Assembly: GCF_000733845.1 (NCBI RefSeq)
Contig: NZ_JPOI01000001.1
Span: 3,325,116-3,389,115 of the forward strand
Length of the DNA: 64,000 bases
Reading direction: 5' to 3'
Source: Geobacillus vulcani PSS1
GTDB taxonomy: Bacteria > Bacillota > Bacilli > Bacillales > Anoxybacillaceae
Both the position numbers and the translations under genes were made by a program. Numbering within the stretch: position 1 is the stretch's first letter; each line of letters opens with the position of its first letter. The notes beneath the pieces were generated by a model that was not told the DNA's origin, made no database searches, and saw nothing but the letters and a program-made list of their open reading frames with translations. This document shows, piece by piece, positions 8,687 through 17,978 of this stretch.

Positions 8687-9471
8687 TCGTGTGATGGCTC
8701 CTTCCACTGTTCGATCGCTTGACGGATCGCTCCCACTTGCCTCCGCGCTTCCTCTTCCCCGCGAGCGATGATTTCCTCAATCTCCGTGAACGCCCGCGAG
8801 CTATACTGTTCGACTCGCGGCCGGATCATAACATCTGAGGCGACCTGACGGTGAGCGACCAGTTCCGCTTGCAAAATATCGAGACTCTGCCAAATGACAT
8901 CGACGATCGACGCAATTTCCGCCTTGGTGTTGAGCGGAGAGACATCGACGGCAATGACAATATCCGCTCCCATCGCCCGGACGACCGACACCGGCACACG
9001 GTCGACGACCCCGCCGTCGACAAGCAGCCTACCATTCACTTCCGCCGGCACAAAAATGCCAGGAATCGAGATGCTTGCCCGCACCGCCTGGGCTGCTTCC
9101 CCTTGTCGAAACACGACTTTCTCCCCCGTCTGCAAATCAGCGGCGACAACAGCCACGGGCGGGGACATCTCCTCGATTCGTTTCCCTTTCGTCAACAAGC
9201 GAATAAACTGCGTGATGCGCTCGCCAGCGATCAGCCCCATTTTCGGCACCGTCCAGTCAAGAAAATCGTTGCGTCGAAACGATTGAGCCAACCGATAGAG
9301 ACGATGGAGGCCATGGCCGCTTGCGTAAAGGACGGCGACGAGCGCACCGATGCTGCTGCCGGCCAAATAGGAAATTGGAATATGCTCCTCCTCGAGCACC
9401 TTCAATACCCCAAGATGGGCGAACCCGCGCGCTCCTCCCGACCCGAGCGCCAATCCGACTTTTGGCGGCAC
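8683..9471 (-). CDS. ylbK: Patatin-like phospholipase family protein (YlbK, NTE/RssA type)
   Basis: A 262-residue predicted serine esterase. It shows the oxyanion loop GSGGARGFAHLG (residues 10-21), the nucleophile elbow GSSIG with Ser40, and the catalytic Asp in VDGGVVDRVPV. These are the Ser-Asp dyad and glycine motifs of bacterial patatin-like proteins. The substrate is unknown. It starts at GTG 9471 with GGAGGGGGAGG upstream and is coupled to ylbL through an ATGA overlap. Confidence 0.88.
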   Translation of the reverse strand: MPPKVGLALGSGGARGFAHLGVLKVLEEEHIPISYLAGSSIGALVAVLYASGHGLHRLYRLAQSFRRNDFLDWTVPKMGLIAGERITQFIRLLTKGKRIEEMSPPVAVVAADLQTGEKVVFRQGEAAQAVRASISIPGIFVPAEVNGRLLVDGGVVDRVPVSVVRAMGADIVIAVDVSPLNTKAEIASIVDVIWQSLDILQAELVAHRQVASDVMIRPRVEQYSSRAFTEIEEIIARGEEEARRQVGAIRQAIEQWKEPSHE

Positions 9472-9600
9472 GCCTCCCCCTCCTTTGTCGCAGCGCTATC
9501 CGCTTTCATCTTATGGTCTAAAACGCCCCCCTATACTCGTATATTAGGGTATATGAGGTTGTACCACGCGAAGCCGCGCGGCAAAAAAGGGGGGAAAAAA

Positions 9601-10836
9601 GTGAAACAAAATTGGGGAGCGAAATGGAAAACCGTATTGCTCGCTTCCGCCGCCACCTTGTTTGCGTTTTCGCTCATTTGCTATCCAAAACAGTCGCTTG
9701 AAGCGTCCATTCGTGGTTTAAATATGTGGTGGGAGGTCGTCTTTCCATCGCTTTTGCCATTTTTCATCGTCTCGGAGCTGCTCATCAGCTTCGGAGTCGT
9801 CAGCTTCCTCGGCGTCTTGCTCGAGCCGTTCATGCGTCCGTTGTTTCGCGTCCCAGGCGTCGGCGGATTCGCCTGGGCCATGGGAATGGCGTCCGGCTAC
9901 CCATCTGGAGCCAAGCTGACTGCCCGCCTGTATCAGGAAAAACAGCTGACGACAATTGAAGCCGAACGGCTCTCATCGTTCACCAATTCGTCCAACCCAC
10001 TTTTTATTTTTGGGGCCGTGTCAGCGGGATTTTTCAACAACCCGCAACTCGGCCTTGTGCTGGCCGTTTCCCACTATTTAGGAAACATTAGCGTTGGGCT
10101 GATCATGCGCTTTCACGGCATCCGAAAAGAGCAGGAGCAATCGAAGCGGCAGCCACGCTCATTTTCACTCCCGTATGCACTGCGCACCCTGCATCGCACG
10201 CGACTGAAAAACGAACAGCCGCTTGGCAAACTTCTTGGCGACGCCGTGCGCTCTTCTGTCCAAACACTGTTAATGATCGGCGGTTTTATTATTCTCTTTT
10301 CGGTTATGAATAAACTTCTGTATATGATGCATTTGACCGAACAGCTTGCCCCATTGTTGCGCCATCTGCTCCGCCTTGCCCAGCTGCCGGAGCAGCTTGA
10401 CATCCCTGTGTTTTCCGGCTTGTTTGAAATTACACTCGGCAGCCAAATGATCAGTCAGACCGATGAGGCGATGCTGATGGAAAAAGCAGTGGCCACAAGC
10501 TTCATCCTCGCTTTCGGCGGCTTTTCCGTCCAAGCGCAAGTCGCCAGCATTCTTGCCGAAGCGAACATCCGCTTTCAGCCGTTTTTCATCGCGCGCTTGC
10601 TGCACGGAGTGTTTGCCGCTTCCTTTACATACTTGCTTTGGAAACCGTTGTACATCAAAACAGCCGGCGGGGTGCCAACCAACATTCCGGCGTTTCTTCA
10701 CGCCGCCCCGGGAAACGCTTGGAATGAAGGCTGGCGGCTGCTGCAACAATATGGGCCACTCCTGACGCTGCTGTTCCTTTGCCTGTATATATGGCTCGTC
10801 ATCAAGGCGGCCAGTGAATCGCGCGGGCGTCCATAG
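9601..10836 (+). CDS. ylbJ: Sporulation integral membrane protein YlbJ (SpoVV)
   Basis: A 411-residue membrane protein with about eight hydrophobic helices and two Gate-type halves related to nucleoside transporters (first half GMASGYPSGAKLTARL, second half near SQMISQTDEAM). In B. subtilis this protein, renamed SpoVV, moves dipicolinic acid across the outer forespore membrane during sporulation. The open frame extends far upstream on this strand through ylbK, but that part is a shadow: the GTG at 9601 has AAAGGGGGG upstream and begins right before the first membrane helix. Confidence 0.9.
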   Translation: MKQNWGAKWKTVLLASAATLFAFSLICYPKQSLEASIRGLNMWWEVVFPSLLPFFIVSELLISFGVVSFLGVLLEPFMRPLFRVPGVGGFAWAMGMASGYPSGAKLTARLYQEKQLTTIEAERLSSFTNSSNPLFIFGAVSAGFFNNPQLGLVLAVSHYLGNISVGLIMRFHGIRKEQEQSKRQPRSFSLPYALRTLHRTRLKNEQPLGKLLGDAVRSSVQTLLMIGGFIILFSVMNKLLYMMHLTEQLAPLLRHLLRLAQLPEQLDIPVFSGLFEITLGSQMISQTDEAMLMEKAVATSFILAFGGFSVQAQVASILAEANIRFQPFFIARLLHGVFAASFTYLLWKPLYIKTAGGVPTNIPAFLHAAPGNAWNEGWRLLQQYGPLLTLLFLCLYIWLVIKAASESRGRP

Positions 10837-11341
10837 GCCGTTTGAGCACCCAGCTTCTTGGCAGCCAGCGCCTATATATACGCCTATATATAGATGCAAC
10901 GAAGAGGTTTACCCTATCCTTGACGAAAAAGTCGCTGATTCATTTCTCGAATGTCGAGGAACAAGCCTGTGGCTTGCCCCGTCACGCCAAAGCGTGACGG
11001 GGGATCGAACAACCGCCCGCTTCACAGACCCGTATATGGGGCGGAAAGCGGCGTTGTTCGGTCGCTCGACAATCGATCCAACGCTCAGTAAAAGCCACGA
11101 ATGTGAAAGCTCCAAATGGCATCTATCCTGAAAATACCCGAATTCCAAAATGCGTAAAGTTCCAGCATTCAACATAAGGACATTTTCATCCTTCCGATGG
11201 TGACGAAAATGTTTCGTCATGGAAGTCTATATTAGCCATCGCGGGGCGATTTGCGTCTCCCCGGCCATGAACCGCCCTTGACGGCAAAACTGGGCCGGCG
11301 CCGACTGCAACACCCGCTCAAGCGGCTTCCATAAGGAAGCG
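10837..11341. other. 505-base spacer with tandem repeat and hairpins
   Basis: No supported gene between ylbJ and coaD. Structures seen: a 12-base unit CGCCTATATATA repeated in tandem at about 10869-10892; a perfect 11-bp hairpin CCCCGTCACGC / GCGTGACGGGG at about 10977-11002; a larger weaker fold around 11008-11060 (AACAACCGCC pairing with GGCGTTGTT); and ACATTTTC / GAAAATGT near 11180-11210. On the minus strand an open frame runs from within coaD to a TAG at 11227, adding about 39 plausible codons past coaD in another frame. No function can be assigned. Confidence 0.4.
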
Positions 11342-12398
<1,057 letters not shown>

Positions 12399-12728
12399 CG
12401 CTTTCACCCAATTCACTGTTTCAAGGTGTCTCTGTCATCCCTTTGATTCGTTGTTTTCATGGTAATCTTACCATAAAGTTGATGATCGTCAAACTAAGGA
12501 TTTTTTTCGCGATTCATGTATAGAAATCGGCAAACGGTCCATAATGAGTAATGGCAACACGCTGGATGCGTTGTTGCCAGTGACGGAGAAGACTTACGTT
12601 TCCCCATAAGTTCTTCCTCCGGTTTCTCCTCTCCCTTTTCTTTATTCTTTCCGATCCTTGTTTCGCTGTGCGCGGAGGCAAGGAACTGGAAAGGACCTTG
12701 CGGGTTCATTGCCGCAAGGTTTTTTTAT
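12399..12728 (-). promoter_or_regulatory. Structured leader candidate upstream of rsmD (ylbH)
   Basis: The stretch before rsmD contains three hairpins: ACCTTGCGG / CCGCAAGGT at about 12698-12722, GAAGACTTA / TAAGTTCTTC at about 12588-12616, and GGCAACACGC / GCGTTGTTGCC at about 12552-12577. A conserved RNA leader upstream of ylbH is known in Bacillus (Rfam ylbH family), and this is the matching place, but I cannot confirm the match by eye. The first hairpin is followed by a T run only on the plus strand, so it could instead be a plus-strand terminator. A 37-codon frame with a GGAGGAAG site lies inside on the minus strand. Confidence 0.4.
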
Positions 12729-12756
12729 TGCAATTCGTGAGGATGGCCGGTAAAGT
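12728..12756 (+). promoter_or_regulatory. Possible promoter and leader of the DUF7147 gene
   Basis: TTGCAA at 12728, a 17-base spacer and TAAAGT at 12751-12756. Between this and the gene start at 12921 lie two small inverted repeats, AGGGTGGA...TCCACCCT (about 12757-12808) and ACCGCAA...TTGCGGT (about 12827-12847). There is no gene in this part. Confidence 0.35.
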
Positions 12757-12920
12757 TAAGGGTGGACGAGGCTTGGGCAATGTCAAACGTTCTTCAAAAA
12801 CTCCACCCTCGTCGTCCCAGCGAACACCGCAAAGCATTCTTGCGGTCGGATTCGCTCCTGATCGATATGCCTAGAGGCATCGGGGCGATGAGGACAAAAA
12901 ACAGCAAGGGGGAGCTGTTC

Positions 12921-13310
12921 ATGATCCAACGATTCATCGAACTTGGCGAAGGATATTCCGATATATACGAGCTGATTGAATTGGCGAAGGCCAACCGCCA
13001 CCGTTTATCCGGCTTCTTTGCCTTCCATACGGTGAAAAAAGGCCATGCGGTCGTCTCTTTGGTCGTTGTCCTTCATCCGACGGACCCCGGTGATTTCCAA
13101 CCGCTTTACATTTGCCGTGAAGGCATTCCCGATCCGTCCGTCAAGCCGAACAAACGGTACGAACTGTTTATGGAAACGGCAAAAGAGCTGGGCATGGACG
13201 TCATTCACCTTGATGTTAAGCCATCGACGATGTTCGCCGAACTCGACTTATATTACCATCATTTGATCGGCATTATGCGGATGAATCGCTTCATCCCGCC
13301 GCTTCAGTAA
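12921..13310 (+). CDS. DUF7147 family protein
   Basis: A 129-residue soluble protein, MIQRFIELGEGYSDIYELI at the start, with an alpha/beta pattern and the conserved end LYYHHLIGIMRMNRFIPPL. I recognise it as the small conserved Bacillaceae family DUF7147, sometimes mislabelled methylthioribose kinase. Its function is unknown. The start ATG follows AAGGGGGAG by about 7 bases. It lies alone on the plus strand and converges on ylbG, with which it shares a terminator. Confidence 0.7.
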   Translation: MIQRFIELGEGYSDIYELIELAKANRHRLSGFFAFHTVKKGHAVVSLVVVLHPTDPGDFQPLYICREGIPDPSVKPNKRYELFMETAKELGMDVIHLDVKPSTMFAELDLYYHHLIGIMRMNRFIPPLQ

Positions 13311-13315
13311 ACAAA

Positions 13316-13366
13316 GAAACAGCGGGCCGAAAAGCCGGTGCTGGCTGTTTTTCGACCCGCTGTTTT
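13316..13366. terminator. Bidirectional terminator between the DUF7147 gene and ylbG
   Basis: A long stem pairing AAACAGCGGG...CGAAAA with TTTTCG...CCCGCTGTTT, flanked by A and T runs on both sides. It fits the ends of both convergent genes. Confidence 0.75.
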
Positions 13367-13369
13367 CTT

Positions 13370-13639
13370 TCATCCAAGCGGATAGGGGGAGTCTTTTTCC
13401 TTCTCCCCTTTCGATTCAAATTCCAGTTTTAAAAATGGGCGGTACGACGGCTCGACCCGCTTGACGAATGGAAGCGAGGCGAGCTTTTTCATTACATGGT
13501 CGACTTGCTCCATATCACAATACAGAACCGCATATTTCAGCCGTTTGGAAATGTAATGAATGTTGCCGAACTTGCGCAACTGTTTCCCATATTTCAGCGA
13601 ATGAAGCCAGACGATAATCCCTTGCCGTTTTGGAAACAT
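13370..13639 (-). CDS. ylbG: UPF0298 family protein YlbG
   Basis: An 89-residue protein, [20 protein letters not shown], matching UPF0298/YlbG in length and order. Its biochemical function is not established. The ATG with AAGGGGAAGGG upstream is chosen over an open frame that extends 22 codons further into the ylbF end. It lies 17 bases after ylbF, forming an operon with it. Confidence 0.88.
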   Translation of the reverse strand: MFPKRQGIIVWLHSLKYGKQLRKFGNIHYISKRLKYAVLYCDMEQVDHVMKKLASLPFVKRVEPSYRPFLKLEFESKGEKEKDSPYPLG

Positions 13640-13656
13640 AGTCCCTTCCCCTTTTT

Positions 13657-14103
13657 TTATGTGCGGCAGCCGCAGCTTCCGCCCGCCCCGCAGCCACCGG
13701 AACAACCCGCCGACAAAAAGTATGGATTTCCGGCCGGTACTTTCACATGTTCCGATACCGCTTTGCCGATCAGCACGCTGATCTCATCAAGCAACTCTTG
13801 CATTGCCTTCTCCGCCTCCTTAAAGGCGGCGACCGTCTCATGCAAATCGAGCTCCCGCTTCGCTTCGCGCACTTCTTTCATCACGTCGCGGTAATCAGGA
13901 TGGTATTTCCCGAAGCGCTGCACTTCTTCGTAGCGCTCCTTCAGTTTGACAAAGCGAGCAATGAGCTGCTGGGCGCGGGAGTCTTGCTTCAGCCGCCAAA
14001 AGGCGCGGCGGTATTCGTCCGCCACGTCCGACTCGACAATCATTTTGGCCAACGCTTCTGCTTTATCTAAAATCTCGATGCGCTCGAGAGTCGCAATCTT
14101 CAC
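13657..14103 (-). CDS. ylbF: YlbF, RNase Y specificity factor of the Y-complex
   Basis: A 148-residue helical protein. In B. subtilis YlbF, YmcA and YaaT form a complex that steers RNase Y in mRNA maturation and supports competence, biofilm formation and sporulation; the complex carries Fe-S clusters. The body is helical (residues 1-120), and the C-terminus ends in a cysteine-rich tail [13 protein letters not shown], a likely cluster ligand site. GTG at 14103 gives a 7-base spacing from GGAGGTG; the TTG one codon earlier is also possible. Confidence 0.9.
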   Translation of the reverse strand: MKIATLERIEILDKAEALAKMIVESDVADEYRRAFWRLKQDSRAQQLIARFVKLKERYEEVQRFGKYHPDYRDVMKEVREAKRELDLHETVAAFKEAEKAMQELLDEISVLIGKAVSEHVKVPAGNPYFLSAGCSGGCGAGGSCGCRT

Positions 14104-14231
14104 CAAATGGCACCTCCATTATCCATCATACCATGAATGAAAAGAAAATGGGAAGGAAAGAGACAGACAAAAAAGGCGATCCAGGCTGTGCTGAATCGCC
14201 CTGTTCATCTTTTCAACGATCGTCGTCATCT

Positions 14232-14600
14232 CTATTGGATGGCGACGTCAAATTCGTGCGTCATGCCGGTTGCTTTCCCATCATTGTAGACGAGCTCAAG
14301 ACGGATAGTATGTTTCCCGCTCGGCAAACCGCGCACGATAAAGGCAGCCGTGTATACTTCCGTCATTTTTTGCCCGTTGACATAGACATTAATGTGTCCA
14401 CCGCCGCTCCCTTTGCGGAAAGGAAAGTGGACGGCAACACACTCAATGAGTACGTCACTTCCTTTCACTTCATGCTTCACCTGAAGCGCACCGCCCACCG
14501 CTTCGGCATGAACGGAGGGCGACGGCGCTGTCTCAAAGAAGGCATACGCCGCAAGCAATATGACGCCCGCAAACCATGCGAACCACTTTGGCAAAGACAT
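14232..14600 (-). CDS. Predicted secreted protein of unknown function
   Basis: About 122 residues. It has an N-terminal membrane or signal segment (PKWFAWFAGVILLAAYAFF, with possible cleavage after SVHAEA) and a small beta-rich domain with INVYVNGQKMTEVYTAAF and LPSGKHTIRLELVYNDG, which looks like an immunoglobulin-like or CHRD-like extracellular fold. I do not recognise the family. AAAGGGAG lies just upstream; ATG (14600), GTG (14603) and TTG (14594) are all possible starts, TTG having the best spacing. It sits between ylbF and ylbE, where B. subtilis has no such gene as far as I recall. Confidence 0.65.
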   Translation of the reverse strand: MSLPKWFAWFAGVILLAAYAFFETAPSPSVHAEAVGGALQVKHEVKGSDVLIECVAVHFPFRKGSGGGHINVYVNGQKMTEVYTAAFIVRGLPSGKHTIRLELVYNDGKATGMTHEFDVAIQ

Positions 14601-14640
14601 CACTCCCTTTCGAAACTAGTCTTTGCCATTGGCCGCCCGA

Positions 14641-14874
14641 TTAGTCACGCATGGCTTTAAACATTTGCCACATAAGCGACGCCATTTGCAATGATTGGGA
14701 TATTTTTCCTACTTTATCAGGGATCGTTAGCTCATAGTGGCGCAAGGCGGCCAATTGGAACGCCGACAGTTCATGCGGACGGCGGGCAAGGAGCCGGTAC
14801 CAGCGCGGCTGTTCGCGCAAAAACGCGCGCAACATCGGTGTTCCTTGCACATATTGCCATACATCTTTCCTCAT
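14641..14874 (-). CDS. ylbE: YlbE-like protein
   Basis: A 77-residue protein, MRKDVWQYVQGTPMLRAFLREQPRWYRLLARRP, matching the YlbE-like family. Its function is unknown. AAAGGG lies 8 bases before the ATG, while two in-frame GTG codons just upstream lie inside that site. It follows ylbD with 12 bases between. Confidence 0.85.
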   Translation of the reverse strand: MRKDVWQYVQGTPMLRAFLREQPRWYRLLARRPHELSAFQLAALRHYELTIPDKVGKISQSLQMASLMWQMFKAMRD

Positions 14875-14886
14875 CGCCACCACCCT

Positions 14887-15270
14887 TTAATCTTTGCGGA
14901 ACGAAAACGGATGCGCTTCTTTGTTTCTTTGTTCCTGACCAGCCCCTTGAAATTCAGAAAGAATGCTTTGGATCGCCGCGATCGCCTGCTGGACGTTCGC
15001 CAAATGTTTTTGCACATCGGATGCATCGATCTGTCCAAGCATGGCCGCGAGCTTATCGAGCCATTTGTTCGTTCCTTTTTCTTCCTCTTTTGTCGCACCG
15101 TTTGTTTCCCGATACGGCTTCCATATATCATCGTCTTCCCCGAACAAATACCAATCCTCATACACTTGTTTCCACGTCTTTTTGCCACTGCGCACCTCTT
15201 GGATGATTTTTGGATGTTTTTTCACAAACTGTTTAAACTGTTCAACGGAAGGATGCAGAGGCTTGACCAT
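14887..15270 (-). CDS. ylbD: YlbD family protein (spore coat-associated)
   Basis: A 127-residue acidic protein starting MVKPLHPSVEQFKQFVKKHP, with the EDWYLFGEDDDIW segment typical of YlbD. YlbD has been placed in the outer spore coat of B. subtilis. The start is chosen at the LHPSV block; AAAGGGATGAG lies 7-12 bases upstream. It forms one minus-strand run with ylbE. Confidence 0.8.
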   Translation of the reverse strand: MVKPLHPSVEQFKQFVKKHPKIIQEVRSGKKTWKQVYEDWYLFGEDDDIWKPYRETNGATKEEEKGTNKWLDKLAAMLGQIDASDVQKHLANVQQAIAAIQSILSEFQGAGQEQRNKEAHPFSFRKD

Positions 15271-15350
15271 GGCGGTTCTCATCCCTTTCGTCCACTCATG
15301 CCTATCTGCCATATCATATCGCATCCAGCACGCAGAGGTGCGCCCAATTT

Positions 15351-16358
15351 TTAGAGCGGCGTCAAGAAGTTTTGCGTATAGTAATCAGCGTAGACGCCAA
15401 CGCCCAAGCGGGTGAACTCTTCGTTCAACATAATTTTCCGATGGTTTTGGCTGTTCAGCCATCCGATGGTCGCCTCGACGCCATCGACTTGATGGGCGGC
15501 GATATTTTCCCCAGCAAGCCGGAACGGAATGTGAAGCGCGCCAAGCCGCTTCGATAAATCGCCATACTGCGGCGATTCGTGGGAGAAAAACCGGTGATCA
15601 TGCATATCTCGGCTATGTTTTTCGGCAGCGGCGGCGGCCTTGTCATCCCACATGAGAGAGGAAAGCCCGTGGCGCCGGCGGATCAAATTCGTCCAGTCAA
15701 AAATTTGCTTCGCGTTGGCTGCATTCACAGCTTGTTGCTTTTCTTCCGAAAGCGGCGCGGCCGCTGGCAGGCTGCCGCGGTAAACGAGCTCGTACGGCCG
15801 CAACTTGACGAACGTTTCCGCATCCATCAAGCGGATAGCCGCCACCTCGCCAGTAAAGCGGTCAACATACAGCTGAGCGTAGACGCTGCCGACTTTGACA
15901 ACCGGCCTTGACGAGTAATCTTGTTCAGACAGCTCAAATCGGTATGTCCCACTGCCTAGCTTAATCTCAATGTTCGATAGCACCGGCATCGTCTGGAAAA
16001 TCGTTTGCAGCCGCTGGCCGACCGCAAATGGTTCAACGTTCACCTTCTCTCCGCCGACAAGGGCGGTGACAACGCGGCCGCGCAAGATGCCAATCTGCAC
16101 GTATGACTCGGGCCGACGGCTGTACACCCACCAGTCATATCCGTAAGCTGACGGGTCGATTCGGTTTGGAGCCCCAAGCCGTTTTTTCGCCTCTTGCGCC
16201 GATTGCCCGATCAATGCCACCATGCCGACCGTCGCCTTCGGCTCTTTCAACATGTATCTATTCGTCTCTGGCTGCTCCGGGGGGCTCGGGGGTGGCGAGC
16301 TTGGCACAAAATAATACAATCCAATCAAGAAAAACAAAAAAAGGAAAAACCATTTCAC
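15351..16358 (-). CDS. ylbC: CAP domain protein YlbC with N-terminal CAP-associated domain
   Basis: A 335-residue exported protein. An N-terminal membrane anchor (residues 4-18) is followed by a Pro/Ser-rich linker, a CAP-associated domain (residues 45-180, with LIGQSAQEAKKRLGAPNRID) and a C-terminal CAP/SCP domain from about 210 with the family motifs HSRDMHDHRFFSHESP and GENIAAH. CAP domains in Bacillus are extracellular proteins of unclear activity. It starts at a GTG with only a weak ribosome site. Confidence 0.85.
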   Translation of the reverse strand: MKWFFLFLFFLIGLYYFVPSSPPPSPPEQPETNRYMLKEPKATVGMVALIGQSAQEAKKRLGAPNRIDPSAYGYDWWVYSRRPESYVQIGILRGRVVTALVGGEKVNVEPFAVGQRLQTIFQTMPVLSNIEIKLGSGTYRFELSEQDYSSRPVVKVGSVYAQLYVDRFTGEVAAIRLMDAETFVKLRPYELVYRGSLPAAAPLSEEKQQAVNAANAKQIFDWTNLIRRRHGLSSLMWDDKAAAAAEKHSRDMHDHRFFSHESPQYGDLSKRLGALHIPFRLAGENIAAHQVDGVEATIGWLNSQNHRKIMLNEEFTRLGVGVYADYYTQNFLTPL

Positions 16359-16420
16359 ACGGCAACTCTCGCTTTCTGCCCAATCTCCTTATTGCCATTA
16401 TAGCTGTTTTTTAGAGACAA

Positions 16421-16453
16421 AAAAAAGAGGCCGCCCAAAAAGAGCGCTCCTCC
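16421..16453 (-). terminator. Probable terminator after ylbB
   Basis: An imperfect GC-rich stem (GAGGAGCGC with GGCGGCCTC) followed by a run of T on the minus strand, just past the ylbB stop. Confidence 0.5.
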
Positions 16454-16481
16454 TTGAAAGAAGCTGTGTCCATTGTGTTTG

Positions 16482-16907
16482 TCAATGGATGGCGTCTTGT
16501 TCGGAAATCTCGCTTAACGCACGACCCGCGCGTTCATCAGAATAGCGGTTCGTCGCCAAATCGCCAAGCGAAACGATGCCGACCAAACGCCCATTTTCTA
16601 CAACCGGGAGACGGCGAATTTGGTGACGTGCCATCATTTCTGCTGCCTTTTGCACCGAATCGTTCGGAGAAAGCGTGACGAGATCGCGGCTCATTACTTC
16701 CGTCACGGCAGTCGAACCGGGACGTTTTTCAGCCATGCCGCGCACGACGATATCGCGGTCGGTAATCATTCCGACAAGACGACCGTCATCGACAATCGGA
16801 ATCGCCCCGATGTTGAAATCACGCATTTTTACCGCCACTTCGTAGAGATTGTCAAGAGGGGTGCAATATTGCACATCTGCGGACATCACGTCCCGTACCG
16901 TTTGCAT
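16482..16907 (-). CDS. ylbB: Two-CBS-domain protein YlbB
   Basis: A 141-residue protein made of two CBS repeats: VRDVMSADVQYCTPLDNLYE...GRLVGMITDRDIVVRG, then VTEVMSRDLVTLSPNDSVQK...GRLVGIVSLGDLA. CBS pairs usually bind adenine nucleotides and regulate partners, but no partner is fused or obvious here. The ATG has AAGGAG upstream; the open frame extends 32 codons further but lacks a site. The usual family size supports this start. Confidence 0.88.
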   Translation of the reverse strand: MQTVRDVMSADVQYCTPLDNLYEVAVKMRDFNIGAIPIVDDGRLVGMITDRDIVVRGMAEKRPGSTAVTEVMSRDLVTLSPNDSVQKAAEMMARHQIRRLPVVENGRLVGIVSLGDLATNRYSDERAGRALSEISEQDAIH

Positions 16908-17082
16908 CCTTCGTCTCTCCTTTCTACCCGTATTGTGCACCGGATAACATAAAAAAATGCGGGCGAAACAGAAACAATGGCAAACAATTCGTTGAAAAGC
17001 CAATCGTTTTCGTACTATTATAAATGAGGGGATGTTTTCCTAGTTGGCGCTTTTACATACTGTGTTGTTAGGAGGAAGAAGG

Positions 17083-17442
17083 ATGAAGTTTGAAAATACT
17101 GGACTAGAAAATCAGACGGTCGAACTGTCCCGCCTTGATGACATTATGGAGCGCCTCGGCTTTGTGCGCGCGGCACAATGGGATTATGAGCGGGTCACAT
17201 ACGACCGGAAATACGTCGTGAAAGAGGGCACCTACTATTTGCGCGTTCAAGGATACGCCATTGAGGGAAACGTCGATTCACGCTATGCACTCATTAAGCT
17301 GCTCACGCCGATTTTAGGGAAACATTACTATCCACACGGTGTCGAATACGGCGATGATGAACATTTTCCGTCCTCTCTTGTCAGCCAATGCCAAAACGTA
17401 TTGGCGCAGGTCAAAAGCGAGCTTGAAAAAATCAAAGAATGA
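17083..17442 (+). CDS. ylbA: YugN-like family protein YlbA
   Basis: A 119-residue soluble protein, MKFENTGLENQTVELSRLDD, related to YugN. It is conserved in Bacillaceae with no assigned function. It starts after a good ribosome site, TTAGGAGGAAG. It is alone on the plus strand, ends in a shared hairpin terminator, and converges on the Asp23-like gene. Confidence 0.82.
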   Translation: MKFENTGLENQTVELSRLDDIMERLGFVRAAQWDYERVTYDRKYVVKEGTYYLRVQGYAIEGNVDSRYALIKLLTPILGKHYYPHGVEYGDDEHFPSSLVSQCQNVLAQVKSELEKIKE

Positions 17443-17444
17443 TC

Positions 17445-17482
17445 AAAAAACGCATGAGAGCACGGTTCTCATGCGTTTTTTT
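17445..17482. terminator. Bidirectional terminator between ylbA and the Asp23-like gene
   Basis: The stem AACGCATGAG / CTCATGCGTT has A and T runs on both sides. The stop codon of the minus-strand gene lies inside the stem. Confidence 0.85.
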
Positions 17483-17774
17483 CCAGCATGACAAGCCGCT
17501 TGACAACAATGTCAACCGCCTCGGCGACATACGGCGTCATCGCGGCGATCTCCTCGGCGATGTGCTGCTGCAGCCGGCGGCAAACCGCCATCACCGGCGC
17601 CCCATATCGAATGGACAGCTTCACTGTAACGCGGCACCGCTCGCCTTGGGCAACGGTGATGAACGCCTCACAATCGTCAAGGGCGACCTCTGCATGGTCG
17701 CGCACACACATCATGACAATGGTCAACAGCGTCGCTTCCACGGCGCTCCGTTTCCGATACCGGAACGTGTTCAC
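17469..17774 (-). CDS. Asp23/Gls24 family (DUF322) envelope stress protein
   Basis: A 101-residue protein with the alternating strand-helix pattern of the Asp23/Gls24 family, including ALDDCEAFITVAQGERCRVTVKLSIRYGAPV and a helical end. Relatives include B. subtilis AmaP/YloU-type envelope proteins. GTG at 17774 is chosen because GGGGGAG lies about 6 bases before it; an ATG seven codons upstream is the alternative. Its stop falls in the shared terminator stem. Confidence 0.7.
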   Translation of the reverse strand: MNTFRYRKRSAVEATLLTIVMMCVRDHAEVALDDCEAFITVAQGERCRVTVKLSIRYGAPVMAVCRRLQQHIAEEIAAMTPYVAEAVDIVVKRLVMLEKNA

Positions 17775-17978
17775 TGCTTTCTCCCCCCGTTGCATACATT
17801 CATGTCCCTTTTCAATCGGGGAACATGAACGTTGGCACTCTTTTGTCCTCCGACCTTTAATCGGCTGTCAGAAAAATAGGAGGCTTGCTTTTCGGACAGC
17901 AATGCATGGGAGCTTCCCGCCGCCTTGATCTTTATATATGCTATGCAACCCTCGTCGCCCTTGTTTCTTGTTCGTCGT

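Noticed and set aside
8851..9600. Plus-strand open frame running 250 codons upstream of ylbJ
   Set aside because: It is antisense to ylbK, has no ribosome site, and is compositionally unlike a protein; ylbJ starts at GTG 9601 with a good site.
10909..11220. 103-codon minus-strand frame between ylbJ and coaD
   Set aside because: It runs through perfect hairpins, has Arg/His/Ser-rich composition and no start signal; more likely structured DNA or RNA.
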